Part shown: positions 1 through 9,600 of the stretch, one piece after another
Numbering within the stretch: the stretch's first letter is position 1
Layout: each line of letters begins with the position of its first letter
NCBI GenBank assembly: GCA_937766455.1
Contig: CALLXD010000040.1
Span: forward strand, 1 to 39,175
Reading direction: 5' to 3'
Origin: Vicinamibacterales bacterium
Lineage (GTDB): Bacteria > Acidobacteriota > Vicinamibacteria > Vicinamibacterales > UBA8438
DNA length: 39,175 nt
Notes under the pieces: generated by a model
The model's input: only the letters and a program-made list of their open reading frames with translations
Database searches by the model: none
Told to the model about the DNA's origin: nothing
Program-made: the position numbers and the translations under genes

Positions 1-422
1 TCCTCGATCTTCTCGCTCGCAATGGCGCACCACGGAACGCTGGGCCAGTTCACACGATTATCTTGGATGTCCGTAATGCGCAGTAGTCTGGCGTCGCCAG
101 CTTCATGATTTGCGGAGGCCGTATACCCGTAGTGAATCCGTGCGGAAATCTCCCCCAAATAGGCCCATCCCCACGACGACGGCAGCTCGAAAGGTGTCTC
201 ACTGGACAGTGCCAGCTTGCGCTGGGTTCCCCCCTTTCGGCTCGCGACGGCACCCTGCGCGCGAAGCCGCTCTAGTAGCTCGCGTGCCGGCTCATCCTCC
301 GGATCCTGCGTCACCAGCTTGCCCTGAACCGCAAGCTGCAGAATGGCCTGACGCAGCCGGCCGATCCCGCCCGGCGCATCTGCTATCGTCTCGAAGTCGG
401 CGAGCATCCCCTCAGCGTGCAT
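1..422 (-). CDS. hsdS: Type I restriction-modification specificity subunit HsdS (3' part outside window)
   Basis: This subunit recognises the target DNA for the HsdR/HsdM complex. Reading leftward from an ATG at 422, the frame is open to the window edge (about 140 codons). It shows the classic HsdS N-terminal stretch: ILQLAVQGKLV, then an LPSSWGWAYLGEI segment, then YGYTASA and LLRITDIQ, which belong to the first target-recognition domain. The start ATG (422-420) overlaps the hsdM stop TGA (424-422) by one base, so the two are probably translationally coupled. The second target-recognition domain and the C-terminus lie beyond the left edge, so the specificity and intactness cannot be judged. 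Motif recognition is by eye, but the match is strong and the operon context agrees. Confidence 0.88.
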   Translation of the reverse strand, partial: MHAEGMLADFETIADAPGGIGRLRQAILQLAVQGKLVTQDPEDEPARELLERLRAQGAVASRKGGTQRKLALSSETPFELPSSWGWAYLGEISARIHYGYTASANHEAGDARLLRITDIQDNRVNWPSVPWCAIASEKIE

Positions 423-1871
423 CACGCGGTCCCGAGGGCTTCTGTTAGAGCAGCCTTGAGCTTGTCGCGAATCTCAGCCGCTTCATCCGTGGCCTTCCGG
501 TAGCTCGCAAGTAGCAGGTCCGGGTCACCTGGCCCGTCATCCGGCGCGTTCGGGTTCTTGATGTCGAGGTTGTAGCCGCGTTCAGCGATCTCGACCGCCG
601 TCACCTTCCACGCCTGCTCGCTCTCCGTTCGTTTCGGCCACCACGCCTTCTCCGGCTCGAACTCCTCGATCCGCATCGGCTTGGTCTTCGAGTAACTCTT
701 GTAGCCGGGCGGATACGGGTGCTCGTAGTACCAGACTGCCTCGGTCGGCGTGCCCTTGGTGAAGAACAGCACGTTCGTGTTGATGGAGGTGTACGGCGCG
801 AACACCCCTTTGGGCAGTCGGACGATGGTGTGCAGGTCGCAGTCCCCCATGAGTTTCTGCTTGATGCGCGTCTTGATGCCTTCGCCGAACAGACTCCCAT
901 CCGGGAGCACCACGGCCGCCCGACCGCCCTTCTTGAGCAGGGTCATGATGAGGACGAGGAATAAATCGGCAGTCTCGCGGGTGCGAAACTCGGCCGGGAA
1001 GTTGGTCTCGATGCCGTCCTCTTCCATGCCGCCGAACGGTGGATTAGTGACGACTACGTCGACCCGATCTTTCTTCCCGTAGTCACGCAGCGGACGGGAC
1101 AGCGTGTTGTCGTGGCGGATGTTGGTCGGGGTATCGATGCCATGCAGCACCATGTTCGTCGTCGCGAGCAGATGCGGCAGCGGCTTCTTCTCGACGCCGT
1201 GGATGGACGCCTGCAGCGTTGCCTCCTGCCTCGGCGTCTTGACCTAGATTCCTGCGAATGTGTTCGATGGAGCCTGAGAGGAAGCCCCCGGTGCCGCAGG
1301 CTGGGTCCAGAATCGTCTCCCCGAGCTGCGGGTCGATCATGTCCACTGCGAACTGCGTCAGGGCTCTCGGCGTGTAGTACTCGCCGGCATTTCCGGCACC
1401 CTGTAAGTCGCGGAGCACCTGCTCGTAGATGTCGCCCAGGGCATGGCGCTTCTTCGAGTCGTTGAAGTCGATGTTCTGGTTGAGTTTATTGATCACCTGG
1501 CGGATCAACGTGCCCGACTTCATGTAGTTGTAGGCGTCGGAGAACAGCTCGCGGATGAGGAGCGCCCGTTGGGCCGTCGGTCCCTCGGCCGGCAACTCTT
1601 TGAGCGTGGGGAACAGCTCTGCGTCGATGAACTCCTTCAGGGCGTCGCCGGTGGCCCCCTCCTCGTCTGCGGCCCAGGTGCGCCACCGCAGTTCGTCTGG
1701 GATGGGGGACGTGTAGCCGTCGTCCAGGAGTTCCTGCTCGGATTCGCGGTCATCGAAAATCTTCAGGAACAGCATCCAGACAAGCTGGCCAATGCGCTGG
1801 GCGTCGCCGTCGACCCCGACGTCCTTGCGCATGATGTCCTGGATGGACTTGATCGTCGTGCTAAGCGCCAC
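422..1871 (-). pseudogene. hsdM: Type I DNA methyltransferase HsdM, split by a single-base frameshift
   Basis: This is the N6-adenine methyltransferase subunit of a type I system. The N-terminal part (1871 to about 1245) carries the HsdM_N helical region (MRKDVGVDGDAQRIGQLVW), the YTPRAL segment and the SAM-binding motif ILDPACGTGGFL. The C-terminal part (to 422) carries the catalytic motif VVTNPPFGG (NPPF) and the usual DGSLFGEGI and RLPKGVFAPYTSI blocks. The frame breaks at about 1241-1250, near CCTAGATT on the + strand. Removing one base restores a continuous protein through KTPRQEATLQASIHGVEKK. As written, translation would end about 50 residues after the break. It is either a true pseudogene or a sequencing error. 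It lies 30 bp downstream of hsdR and overlaps hsdS by one base. Confidence 0.87.
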
Positions 1872-1901
1872 AGGGTGCCTCTTTCCTGGCCGTTGTTGGC
1901 C

Positions 1902-4286
1902 CTACGCCGCGCCGCGATCGACGCGATACAGCTCCGCTTCCAGATCGCGCAGAGCCTCCCGGTAGGCGTCCCGGTCCCCGAAATGGCCGATGAGTTCGGT
2001 CGGCGTCCCCATCTCGCTGAACGGCTGCACGCGGAGCACAGCTGCCTTCTCGACCGGAACGATGCCCTGGTCGGCGTACTTATCCAACAGCGCCTCCAGC
2101 ACCTGGCGAGCCGGCTCAGCGTACTTCGTGAAGACGTCGCGCTTGCGGACCTCGGCCACCCGTTCCTTGCGAGTCAGCGGTGGCTGGCCGAACACGACGT
2201 GGCAGATGAGGTCGAACGGGTCGAGGTCGCGGCCAACCTGGTCCTCCAGGGCCTCCAGGATGACGCCCTGCTCAAGCAGCTCGTCCAGGATGACCTGCTT
2301 GCGCTCGGACTCACTCCAGGCACGGAGGAACTGGTCGAGCGACCGGTACTCTTTCCGCACCGCCTGTGTCGTGAAGTCGCGCAGGGACTCGGTGATGAGC
2401 TGGCCATTCTTGCCGTAGTACTGGACCCGTTCGGCTACAACGGAGACCGTGACGTCGCCGACCACATACTTCTTCGGGGCGTCGGTCGGACCATCGGGGT
2501 CGGGGCCGGGCGGAACATCGACGGGGTCAGGATTGGGGATCACGATGTCGATCTCCTCGCCAGGGTCATCGTCGTCATCATCGTCAGGTCGAACGATGGG
2601 GTCGTCCGGACCGGGGGCGTACACCACGACCGGGTCGCCGTCGAAGGCGGGATCAGCGAACTTTTCGGTCACCTTCCTAAAGTCGAGAATCGTGAAGTAG
2701 AGCTTCCCGGTCTCCTCGTGGATGCGGGTGCCGCGCCCGATGGTCTGCTTGAACTCGGTCATCGACTCGATCGATTGGTCAAGAACGACAAGCTCGCATG
2801 TTTGGGCGTCGACGCCGGTGGACATCAACTTCGAGGTGGTCGCGATGACCGGGTACCGCTCTTCTGGATGGATGAAGTTGTCGAGCTGCGCCTTCCCCTC
2901 GGGGTTGTCGCCCGTGATGCGCATCACATACTTCGCATTCGCGGCGGCGCGGTCAGGGTTCGCGTTGACGATGGCCTGACGCATCCGCTCGGCGTGGTCG
3001 ATGTCGACGCAGAAGACGATGGTCTTGCCGAACGGGTTGGTGCCTTCGAGCAACTCGACGATCTTTTGGGCGACGAGCCGGGTGCGCTGGTTCAAGACCA
3101 GGATCCGGTCGAGGTCGCGCTGGTTGTAAACGCGGTCCTCGATCTCCTGGCCGAGGTCGTCAACCCGGCCCCTTTCCGGTCGCCATCCTTGCAGGTCTCG
3201 GTCGAGATCAATCCGGATGACCTTGTACGGGGCGAGGAACCCGTCGTCGATGCCCTGCCTCAGCGAGTACGTGTAGACCGGCTCGCCAAAGTAGGTAATG
3301 TTCGAGACGTCGCGTGTTTCCTTGGGCGTGGCGGTGAGGCCGATCTGCGTGGCGCTCGAAAAGTAATCGAGGATGCGGTGCCAAGCTGACGCCTCAGCGG
3401 CGCTCGACCGATGGCACTCGTCGATGACCACGAGGTCGAAGAAGTCAGGCGAGAACGCCTTGTAGATGTCCTGCTCCTCCTCGGTGCCGGAGACGGCCTG
3501 GTAGAGCGCCAGGAAAATCTCGAAGGATTTATCGACCTTTCGGTGCGTGATTTTGGTCATCGCCCCGCCGAACGGCTTGAAATCGTTCGTCATCGCCTGG
3601 TCGACCAGAATGTTCCGGTCGGCGAGGAACAGGACGCGCTTGACTGTCTTGGCCTTCCACAACCGCCAGATGATCTGGAAGGCGGTGTAAGTTTTACCGG
3701 TGCCGGTCGCCATGACCAGGATCAGCCGCGTCTTCCCCTTCGCGATCGCCTCGACGGCGCGATTGATGGCGATGCGCTGATAGTACCGCGGCTCCTTTCC
3801 GCTTACCTCCTCGTGGAATGGCGTCTCGACCAGCGCGGTTTGCGACTCGTCGAGACCCTTCCAGACCCGGTATCGTTGCCAGAGCTCTTCAGGCGAGGGG
3901 AAGCCGTCCAGCCCGACTTCGACCTCAACCGGCGACGCATTCCCGGTCCGATCGTGGAACGCGAATCCCTCGCCGTTTGAGCTGAACACGAACGGAAGGT
4001 CGAGGGCCTCAGCGTATCCAAGCGCCTGCTGCATCCCGTCGCTGATACTGTGCTTGGCGTCTTTGGCCTCCAGCACGGCCAGCGGGATATTCTTCTTCCA
4101 ATACAACAGGTAGTCGGCCCGCTTCTTCCTGCCTCGGGCGACCATCTTGCCGCGCACGATGACGCGGCCGTCGGTAAACGTCACCTCGCGCCGAATCTGC
4201 CGCAGTTTGTCCCACCCCGCGGCCTCGACAGCCGGGGTGATGAACTGCATGCAGACGTCGGTTTCGCTGAGGTCCCGCTTGCTCAC
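1902..4286 (-). CDS. hsdR: Type I restriction endonuclease subunit R (HsdR, EcoEI-like)
   Basis: This is the DNA translocase and nuclease subunit of the type I complex (794 aa). A PD-(D/E)xK nuclease core is visible near the N-terminus: D58, then E73 and K75 in VLEAKD. A superfamily 2 helicase motor follows, with Walker A ATGTGKT at 193-199, motif II DECH at 289-292, motif III TATP at 318-321, and motif VI in QTIGRGTR. After the motor there is a long acidic, proline-rich linker (a run of seven Asp) and a C-terminal domain like that of EcoEI R proteins. The gene is intact and opens the leftward order R-M-S. The start ATG at 4286 gives the typical [10 protein letters not shown] beginning. Since hsdM is broken in this sequence, the nuclease would have no functional partner unless the break is an error. 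Confidence 0.93.
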   Translation of the reverse strand: MSKRDLSETDVCMQFITPAVEAAGWDKLRQIRREVTFTDGRVIVRGKMVARGRKKRADYLLYWKKNIPLAVLEAKDAKHSISDGMQQALGYAEALDLPFVFSSNGEGFAFHDRTGNASPVEVEVGLDGFPSPEELWQRYRVWKGLDESQTALVETPFHEEVSGKEPRYYQRIAINRAVEAIAKGKTRLILVMATGTGKTYTAFQIIWRLWKAKTVKRVLFLADRNILVDQAMTNDFKPFGGAMTKITHRKVDKSFEIFLALYQAVSGTEEEQDIYKAFSPDFFDLVVIDECHRSSAAEASAWHRILDYFSSATQIGLTATPKETRDVSNITYFGEPVYTYSLRQGIDDGFLAPYKVIRIDLDRDLQGWRPERGRVDDLGQEIEDRVYNQRDLDRILVLNQRTRLVAQKIVELLEGTNPFGKTIVFCVDIDHAERMRQAIVNANPDRAAANAKYVMRITGDNPEGKAQLDNFIHPEERYPVIATTSKLMSTGVDAQTCELVVLDQSIESMTEFKQTIGRGTRIHEETGKLYFTILDFRKVTEKFADPAFDGDPVVVYAPGPDDPIVRPDDDDDDDPGEEIDIVIPNPDPVDVPPGPDPDGPTDAPKKYVVGDVTVSVVAERVQYYGKNGQLITESLRDFTTQAVRKEYRSLDQFLRAWSESERKQVILDELLEQGVILEALEDQVGRDLDPFDLICHVVFGQPPLTRKERVAEVRKRDVFTKYAEPARQVLEALLDKYADQGIVPVEKAAVLRVQPFSEMGTPTELIGHFGDRDAYREALRDLEAELYRVDRGAA

Positions 4287-4549
4287 TGCGCAATCATCAC
4301 ACTAGCCTCGGCCTGGACCAAGTAATGGCTTGTCGGTGGCGCGCTCCAGCCGGCCGATTACGCGGGCAGACTTGCGTTCGGATACGAGGCAGCGGGACCG
4401 CCTCTCACCCGTGCAGAATCGCGCCCAGCCGGCCAGCGGCATCCTGCTGCATCGACGACAAGGCGAGCGCGTTAGGGTCGCGACCAGGGGGAGGGCTGCG
4501 CGTGTCCCCGACATTGGCACAGGGGGGCCTAGGGCGCGTTTTCTGTAAC

Positions 4550-4996
4550 GGCAAGGCGGCCCGGGCCACTCTCGACAATGTCCTAGGTTCGACCGCCATT
4601 GCTGGCTCGGCTGACACGGTGCTGCAGCTCTCGCGAACTGAGCACTACCGCACCATCAGCGCGGTGCAACGCACGGGGCCTGACCTTCCAGAGACCATAC
4701 TCGTGCTCAATGCACAGACCGGGCACGTATGCCTAGGGGCGAGTCCGTCCGACGTGGACCGGGACCTCGTGGGGCGCGCCATCCTCGTCGCGCTCGGGAA
4801 GACCGACCACCCGCTGACCGAAGCCGAGATCGAATCTCTCGTCGAAGCGCGCACGAAGGTACAGCGACGTGCGCTCCGCGAGCTGCTGTGTCGGGAACAC
4901 GTATCGCGCACCGGTCGAGGCCGCAAGGGCGACCCCTATCGTTACGAGGTGACTAATGCGTGTTCCCATGTTCCCCCCTTAAGGGTGGGAACATGA
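4550..4996 (+). pseudogene. C-terminal remnant of a RepA-like AAA ATPase
   Basis: An open frame runs from about 4325 to 4996, but only its second half is protein-like. From about 4553 it reads GKAARATLDNVLGSTAIAG followed by SADTVLQLSR, then a QRTGPDLPE segment and a winged-helix-like tail (LTEAEIESLVEARTKVQRRAL). This matches the C-terminal half of the RepA/AAA_25 ATPases carried by plasmids, phages and integrative elements. The Walker A and B regions expected upstream are absent: 4300-4550 gives no helicase motifs in any frame. I therefore call it a 5'-truncated remnant. The end of the gene runs directly into the TGTTCCC repeat cluster. The family assignment is from memory of sequence style, not a search. 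Confidence 0.55.
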
Positions 4997-5086
4997 ATAC
5001 ATCAACACCACGACGAGGGTGTCTCCCCGTAAACCCACGCCGGATTCATGTTCCCGTGTTCCCGTGCAGGTACGTGTTCCCGGAAC
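4961..5086. repeat. Cluster of six TGTTCCC repeats
   Basis: TGTTCCC occurs at 4961-4967, 4969-4975, 5049-5055, 5057-5063 and 5075-5081, and inverted (GGGAACA) at 4987-4993. Pairs are spaced exactly 8 bp start to start (4961/4969 and 5049/5057). The copy at 4969 and the inverted copy at 4987 form a near-palindrome around CCCTTAAGGG. The last copy is part of the palindrome GTTCCCGGAAC (5076-5086). The cluster spans the 3' end of the RepA-like remnant and the promoter side of the next gene. It could be iterons of a replication origin or an operator; the sequence alone does not decide. Confidence 0.7.
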
Positions 5087-5188
5087 GGCATAGTGCGAGA
5101 TCGGCCTCGTATCGTTTGGTAAAATAGTGATGCCTACAGCGTGGAAGCACAGACCCCGCCAGCGACGTAGGTCTGATCAGGAGGCGCG

Positions 5189-5629
5189 ATGAATACCCGG
5201 AACCATGGCGGCAAGCGAGCGGGCAGCGGGGCCAAGCGCGGGTCCATCTACGCCCCGACGCGGCGGAAGCAGGCGTTGCGGGCCGAGTGGCAGGCGGCGG
5301 TGGCTCTCCGCTTTGGCGGCCTCATCGAGGCGCAGCTGCGTGCCGCGATGGGGGCCAGTGTGGTCGTTGCGAAGATGGACGGTACGTGGACGCACATCCC
5401 TGACCCGGATGCGACCATCCTGGCGCGGGTGCAGACCGGAGATGAGGCGTATCGCCTGACGACCGTCGCGCCGAACCCCGCCATGTTGAAGCAGATCTTC
5501 GACCGGCTCCTCGGGCGGGCGCGTGAGGCCCTGGAGGTGGAGGTCCCCGCCCTGCCCACGACCAGTGACGCGGAGCTCGCGGCCTCACTGACGGTGCTAC
5601 TGCATCGATTGCATCCCGTGAACGGCTAG
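5189..5629 (+). CDS. Small phage-like protein, possibly terminase small subunit-like
   Basis: This is a 146-aa protein of unproven function. The N-terminus has the GGKRAGSGAKRG motif typical of small DNA-binding phage proteins such as terminase small subunits. The C-terminal half contains NPAMLKQIFDRLLGRARE followed by LEVEVP, which corresponds in position to the conserved GKP-(K/E)E-x-(V/L)-(E/D)V segment of that group. A good ribosome binding site, AGGAGG (5178-5183), precedes ATG at 5189. No other phage structural gene is intact nearby, so it may be a leftover or an accessory DNA-binding protein of the island. The protein is small and strongly basic at its N-terminus. A TAAAAT box at about 5118 could be a -10 element, but no clear -35 is visible. 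Confidence 0.6.
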   Translation: MNTRNHGGKRAGSGAKRGSIYAPTRRKQALRAEWQAAVALRFGGLIEAQLRAAMGASVVVAKMDGTWTHIPDPDATILARVQTGDEAYRLTTVAPNPAMLKQIFDRLLGRAREALEVEVPALPTTSDAELAASLTVLLHRLHPVNG

Positions 5630-5654
5630 GCGGCGGGTGGGAACTTCAAGATGT

Positions 5655-5939
5655 TCAAATGCCGTTCCCGCCGGCGGTCCGCCTGTCCCCGCACCTGCTC
5701 CGAAGTCCGTCCACGCGGTGCAGGCAATCCTCCGTTCTCAGCTCTCTGAGATCCCCTGCGGGACCAACGTTCACATCGAGCGACTCCTCGGGCTTCCCGA
5801 ACGCGTAGTGCCACAACATCGCCTCGACGGCAGGCGCAAGCGTACCCGCCCTGGCGCGGACCGTCAGAGGTGTGCGGCACGTGGGGTCGTCGAGACTCGC
5901 AGCACAGACCGCTGTCGCCTTGTTCGGCGTCCCCCTCAG
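5655..5939 (-). pseudogene. 3' fragment of a second terminase-small-subunit-like gene
   Basis: On the minus strand the frame ending in TGA at 5657-5655 reads RGTPNKATAV near 5930 and then APAVEAMLWHYAFGKPEESL followed by DVNVG. Both are hallmark strings of small terminase-like phage proteins (a G-TPNKAT N-terminus and a conserved WHYAFGKP C-terminal block). There is no start codon: the reading frame begins immediately after, and in frame with, the TAG (5942-5940) that ends the upstream ORF. Spacing between the two blocks is shorter than usual, implying internal deletion. It converges on the ORF at 5189-5629, and an inverted GGGAAC/GTTCCC pair (about 5638-5668) lies between the two ends. Confidence 0.55.
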
Positions 5940-6630
5940 CTATGGCTCTGTGATGATGTAGCTTCTGGTCAGGGCGGCATCTTGGCAATGTTCGGCTGGC
6001 GCGTTAACAGGCGTTCCAATACCCACATCGCCCTCATTGAACAAATCAAGGGAACGTGCCAATCCGGCTTCTGAGTCGCGAATCCTTCCGATAATTATCC
6101 TGGTCCGCATATCCGTTCCCGTTGATGGACCCAAAAACAAGTGTGACACCATAGACATTGTCGTATCCCCTCTCGCCTCTCTAGCGAGAACACCATCATT
6201 CAGAGTCTCGTATACATCAGCGATGGTGTGTCCACGCTCGATAAAACACAGCCTGGTAGTCACCAAGGAAACGTCGGTGCCGTCGTACGCATCTCGGTTT
6301 GTACCGAGCACTCGATTAGTCCAGAAACTCCTGTTGGCATTATCGCAAGTGTAGTTCTCAACGGACGGTATCAATACGTTTGTAGCCCAATGCTCCATGT
6401 TGTCCCACACCACAATGCGCCTAAATTGGTTGGGAGCAGCGTTGTTGCCTGCTACGGGCTGTCTGAAAAATACTCTATTGGGACCTGGGACATTTGCGGA
6501 GCGCGCTTCCTCCCAAACTTCCGCAAAAGTGGCACCATCATTAACAGAGCATTGCCTGCCCGCCTGCAGCAGGACTGGCGTCCATCCGCGTAGCCGTGCT
6601 CGCTGGAGTTTCTCGGTCTCGCTGGCCCTC
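5940..6630 (-). CDS. Unrecognised ORF, start codon unclear
   Basis: A frame is open leftward from inside the end of the protease gene (before 6638) to TAG at 5942-5940. From about 6630 it reads as plausible protein: VLLQAGRQCSVNDGATFAEV, then VFFRQPVAGNNAAPNQFRRI, then VVWDNMEHW and so on. The first GTG start is only at 6413 and there is no ATG before that, so the 5' end is either lost, uses CTG, or was joined to the protease gene. I do not recognise a family. The sequence is less GC-rich than the flanks and shares the composition of the protease block. Its C-terminus (SYIITEP) abuts a terminase-like fragment in the same frame, suggesting a rearrangement junction that supplied the stop codon. 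Confidence 0.4.
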
Positions 6631-6637
6631 AGCCGAA

Positions 6638-9600
6638 TTACCGGTAGACGCCGTCCGGCGCGACGGTCGGCAGACTGTATGTGGGATCAGTCAATATCGA
6701 AAGCAGCAGACTGTCCGTTTCCTGGAATTCAGCTTTTGTGCAAAGTTCCCATTCTTCGCCAAATTCCGCGCATGCGCCAGGCGACGTATCCCCAAGCATC
6801 CCCAAGTTCGTCACAAGGCCCCAGAACAAATATTCGACAAAATGGCCCGAGTAATGTGCAGCCGTTCCGTTGTACCACGCGGATTCTGGATAGACGGCCG
6901 GGTCGGTCAGGAAGTGGCCGCCCCGGGCAGCGTCCAACGCTAGCGCCAACCGCGATCCTGGAGTGTTGGCGAAAGCGTCGTAAACATTAGCGTACCCAAC
7001 TTTTTGAATAAGCTCTGGGACGTGTTCCAACGCCGTGTCATTGAGTTGCACCACAAGGGTCGCCGCAGACTGTCCCGCCCTTATTCGCAACCGCGGCCAT
7101 GGTGGTCACTTCTTGAATATAGGACAGTGCCGGAAGATCACCGACACGGCGAGCCATTCCGCTGAGGACTCGAGCACCAGGATGAATGTCCCATGGTCAC
7201 TCGCAATAGCGGCATTAACCGCAAGGTCGTCGGGCACGCCGTCTTCGTTGTTGTCGAGGTACTCCGCCGTCACCGTCGCCACGTGCCGCATCATTTCGTC
7301 GGGGTAGCCCTCGAGCGCTAGGATGCTGACCCCGAACACCTTCATGTACTTCTCGAACACTCCGTGGAGTGAGTCGCCTTCTGGAATCGCAATCACGGAG
7401 AATGTCGGTTGGTCCGTCGCCTGGGCCGCGGTGACCGCCGCCACCGTGAGTACGCCTGGCGGTGAGCCTGGCTCGCGGTCCACCTCGATGTCCGGATTAA
7501 TCACGGCTCCCACTGGATCTCTGTCTGGACTCAGGCTTCCGACTGGTCGCTTGTAGAGAATCTCTGCGTGCAGGCGATCCTTCGCCGTGATCGCCACTGG
7601 ATCCGGACCCATAATGGACGGGCCCGGCACGAGGTTTAGGTTGCCGGTGTGTCCAGGGATGAAACCCACGCCATGCGCCAATTCGTGGACATAGATCGAC
7701 ATGTCTTCGGTGGGTGAACTGTGCGACTGATTGAAGCTAAGGTGGCTGCCAGTCATCGCCGCGCCAGGTCTTGGGCTCAACGATGTTCTTCCGCCTTCTG
7801 CCGCATTGGGGAATTTGTCCGCATACATGAAACGGATGCGCTTGTCGGTTCCCGCGCTCCCATCCACGCGGGTGCCAACCGCGTGAGTCTTCGTGGTAAT
7901 GACAGGACTCGCCATCACGCCACCAATTAAGTCAGATATCGATGTCACCGCCTCGCGAGCCCTCGATTCGAAGTAGGCCGGCACCGCGTCGGCCGTCGCT
8001 TCGTATTGCTGATTGGCATTACCGGTCACGCATGGTTCGACGCAGTGAAACATTTGTGTCCAAATTTCAAAGGTGGGTGGGGTAAGCCATCGAGTGGTGC
8101 CATTGACTCCGCTACGAAAGACATGGTCAAAGAAGGCGAGGTCGAACCCATTACCCTGCGGGATAATTTCAGGATTCACAGTTGTTGGCCCGGCCATCGC
8201 GAGCGATGACTCCCGCGTGTGATACCCAACCGCGCTTACGCTAAACCGTGGTTGGGAATGGAGCGTTCGCACAGAACCGTTGGCTGGCGCCCCAGTTGTC
8301 ATGCTTTCATGGCCTGGCGCGCTCGCTACCACGTTATACCTACCGTCGCTGCTCGTCGTCGCCGTCGCATTCCCAACAGTGACCGTCGCGCCGCTTACCG
8401 GCGCTCCGGTGACGATATTCGTGACTTGTCCTGAAATCGTGCTCGCCGACGTTGCCGGCACGCTTGGAAATGCATCGAGTGCTCCTGGCGCCCAAAGTTT
8501 GACCATCTTCCGGATGTAATTGCTCGGCGCACCGCTGGTCGCGAGTCCCGCAGTGACGGACACATCAGGAGACACGATAAATGGCTTTGGCACAAGATGC
8601 TGATTGATGGGTCGTCCATCGATTTGCAAGGCTTTCTTTCCGTACTTGCTCAGAACTACCGAGTCCTGCTCGATTTGATAATAACGCCCTCCACCTTTTA
8701 CCTGGCCGACGATCTCACCGTTCAAATTAAAGACACCACTCCCGCTCGTGCCTTTACTCGACGGGAGAATGTAATGCATTTCACCTTCATACACCGGGTC
8801 GAATCCGATCACGCTACCGGCTACGGTCACGAAAGGGCCAGAGCTAAGCATGACTTGGGGATGACCGACCGACAATACTGGGTCATACTGGCGAAGTCGA
8901 TCAGAGTCCGCAAGTCGAACGGGAGTTAAATCCATCCGTTGGCTGGTCCTCAGCAACGCCACGTCGCCCTTGTGTCCCGAATCGTATTCCCGGCCATTCA
9001 CGTCAGTCGACACACCATCCAAGCTTGATTTCCCGACTAGCACCGCGCCAACCTCTTGGCCCGCATAGGTACGGAATGTGGCTTCGTCTCCCACCGCCAT
9101 TGTCAGGACGCAATGGTCATTCGTGATGATGAGGTTGTTGGTAATGGCGAACCCTGTACACAGACAACCCCCACTGAAGTCATTCGCTCTGGCCGCTTCC
9201 TCACACGCCGCACAGCCCACCTCGCGCGTGAACATCAAGGTAGCCTGGCGAGCAACATCGAAAGCGTCACTATGCAATGCTGATTTTGGAAACCCTGACG
9301 TAGTAAATTCGGTCCCCCAATCGACCGTCTCAAATTTCGCGTTAGCGATGGTCTCGGCATTCAAGGGCCATACGGGTTCCGTCTTCGCGGGCGAAAGCGA
9401 TGTGCCCGTAGCCACACCCAATACGAGCGTCCTGAACTGGTCGAGGCGCAGCACCCGTGTCATCTGTGCCGGGTCTGCAAGGAAATCACTGAGGATGCCT
9501 AGGGTGTTCTTCCCCCGATAGATGTCTTCCTTGCACACATCAGGATGCACGCCGACTGGTCCTGTCGGGTCGATCATGCCGACCACAAACCCTTGGTCAT

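Noticed and set aside
1443-3389. A 648-codon + strand frame opposite hsdM/hsdR
   Set aside because: It is the antisense shadow of the GC-rich hsdR gene, with low-complexity Leu/Val/Asp/Arg content and no motif. hsdR on the other strand has all its catalytic motifs.
4961-5090. A CRISPR array
   Set aside because: The repeats are only 7 bp, irregularly spaced and partly inverted, with no spacers of constant size and no cas genes.
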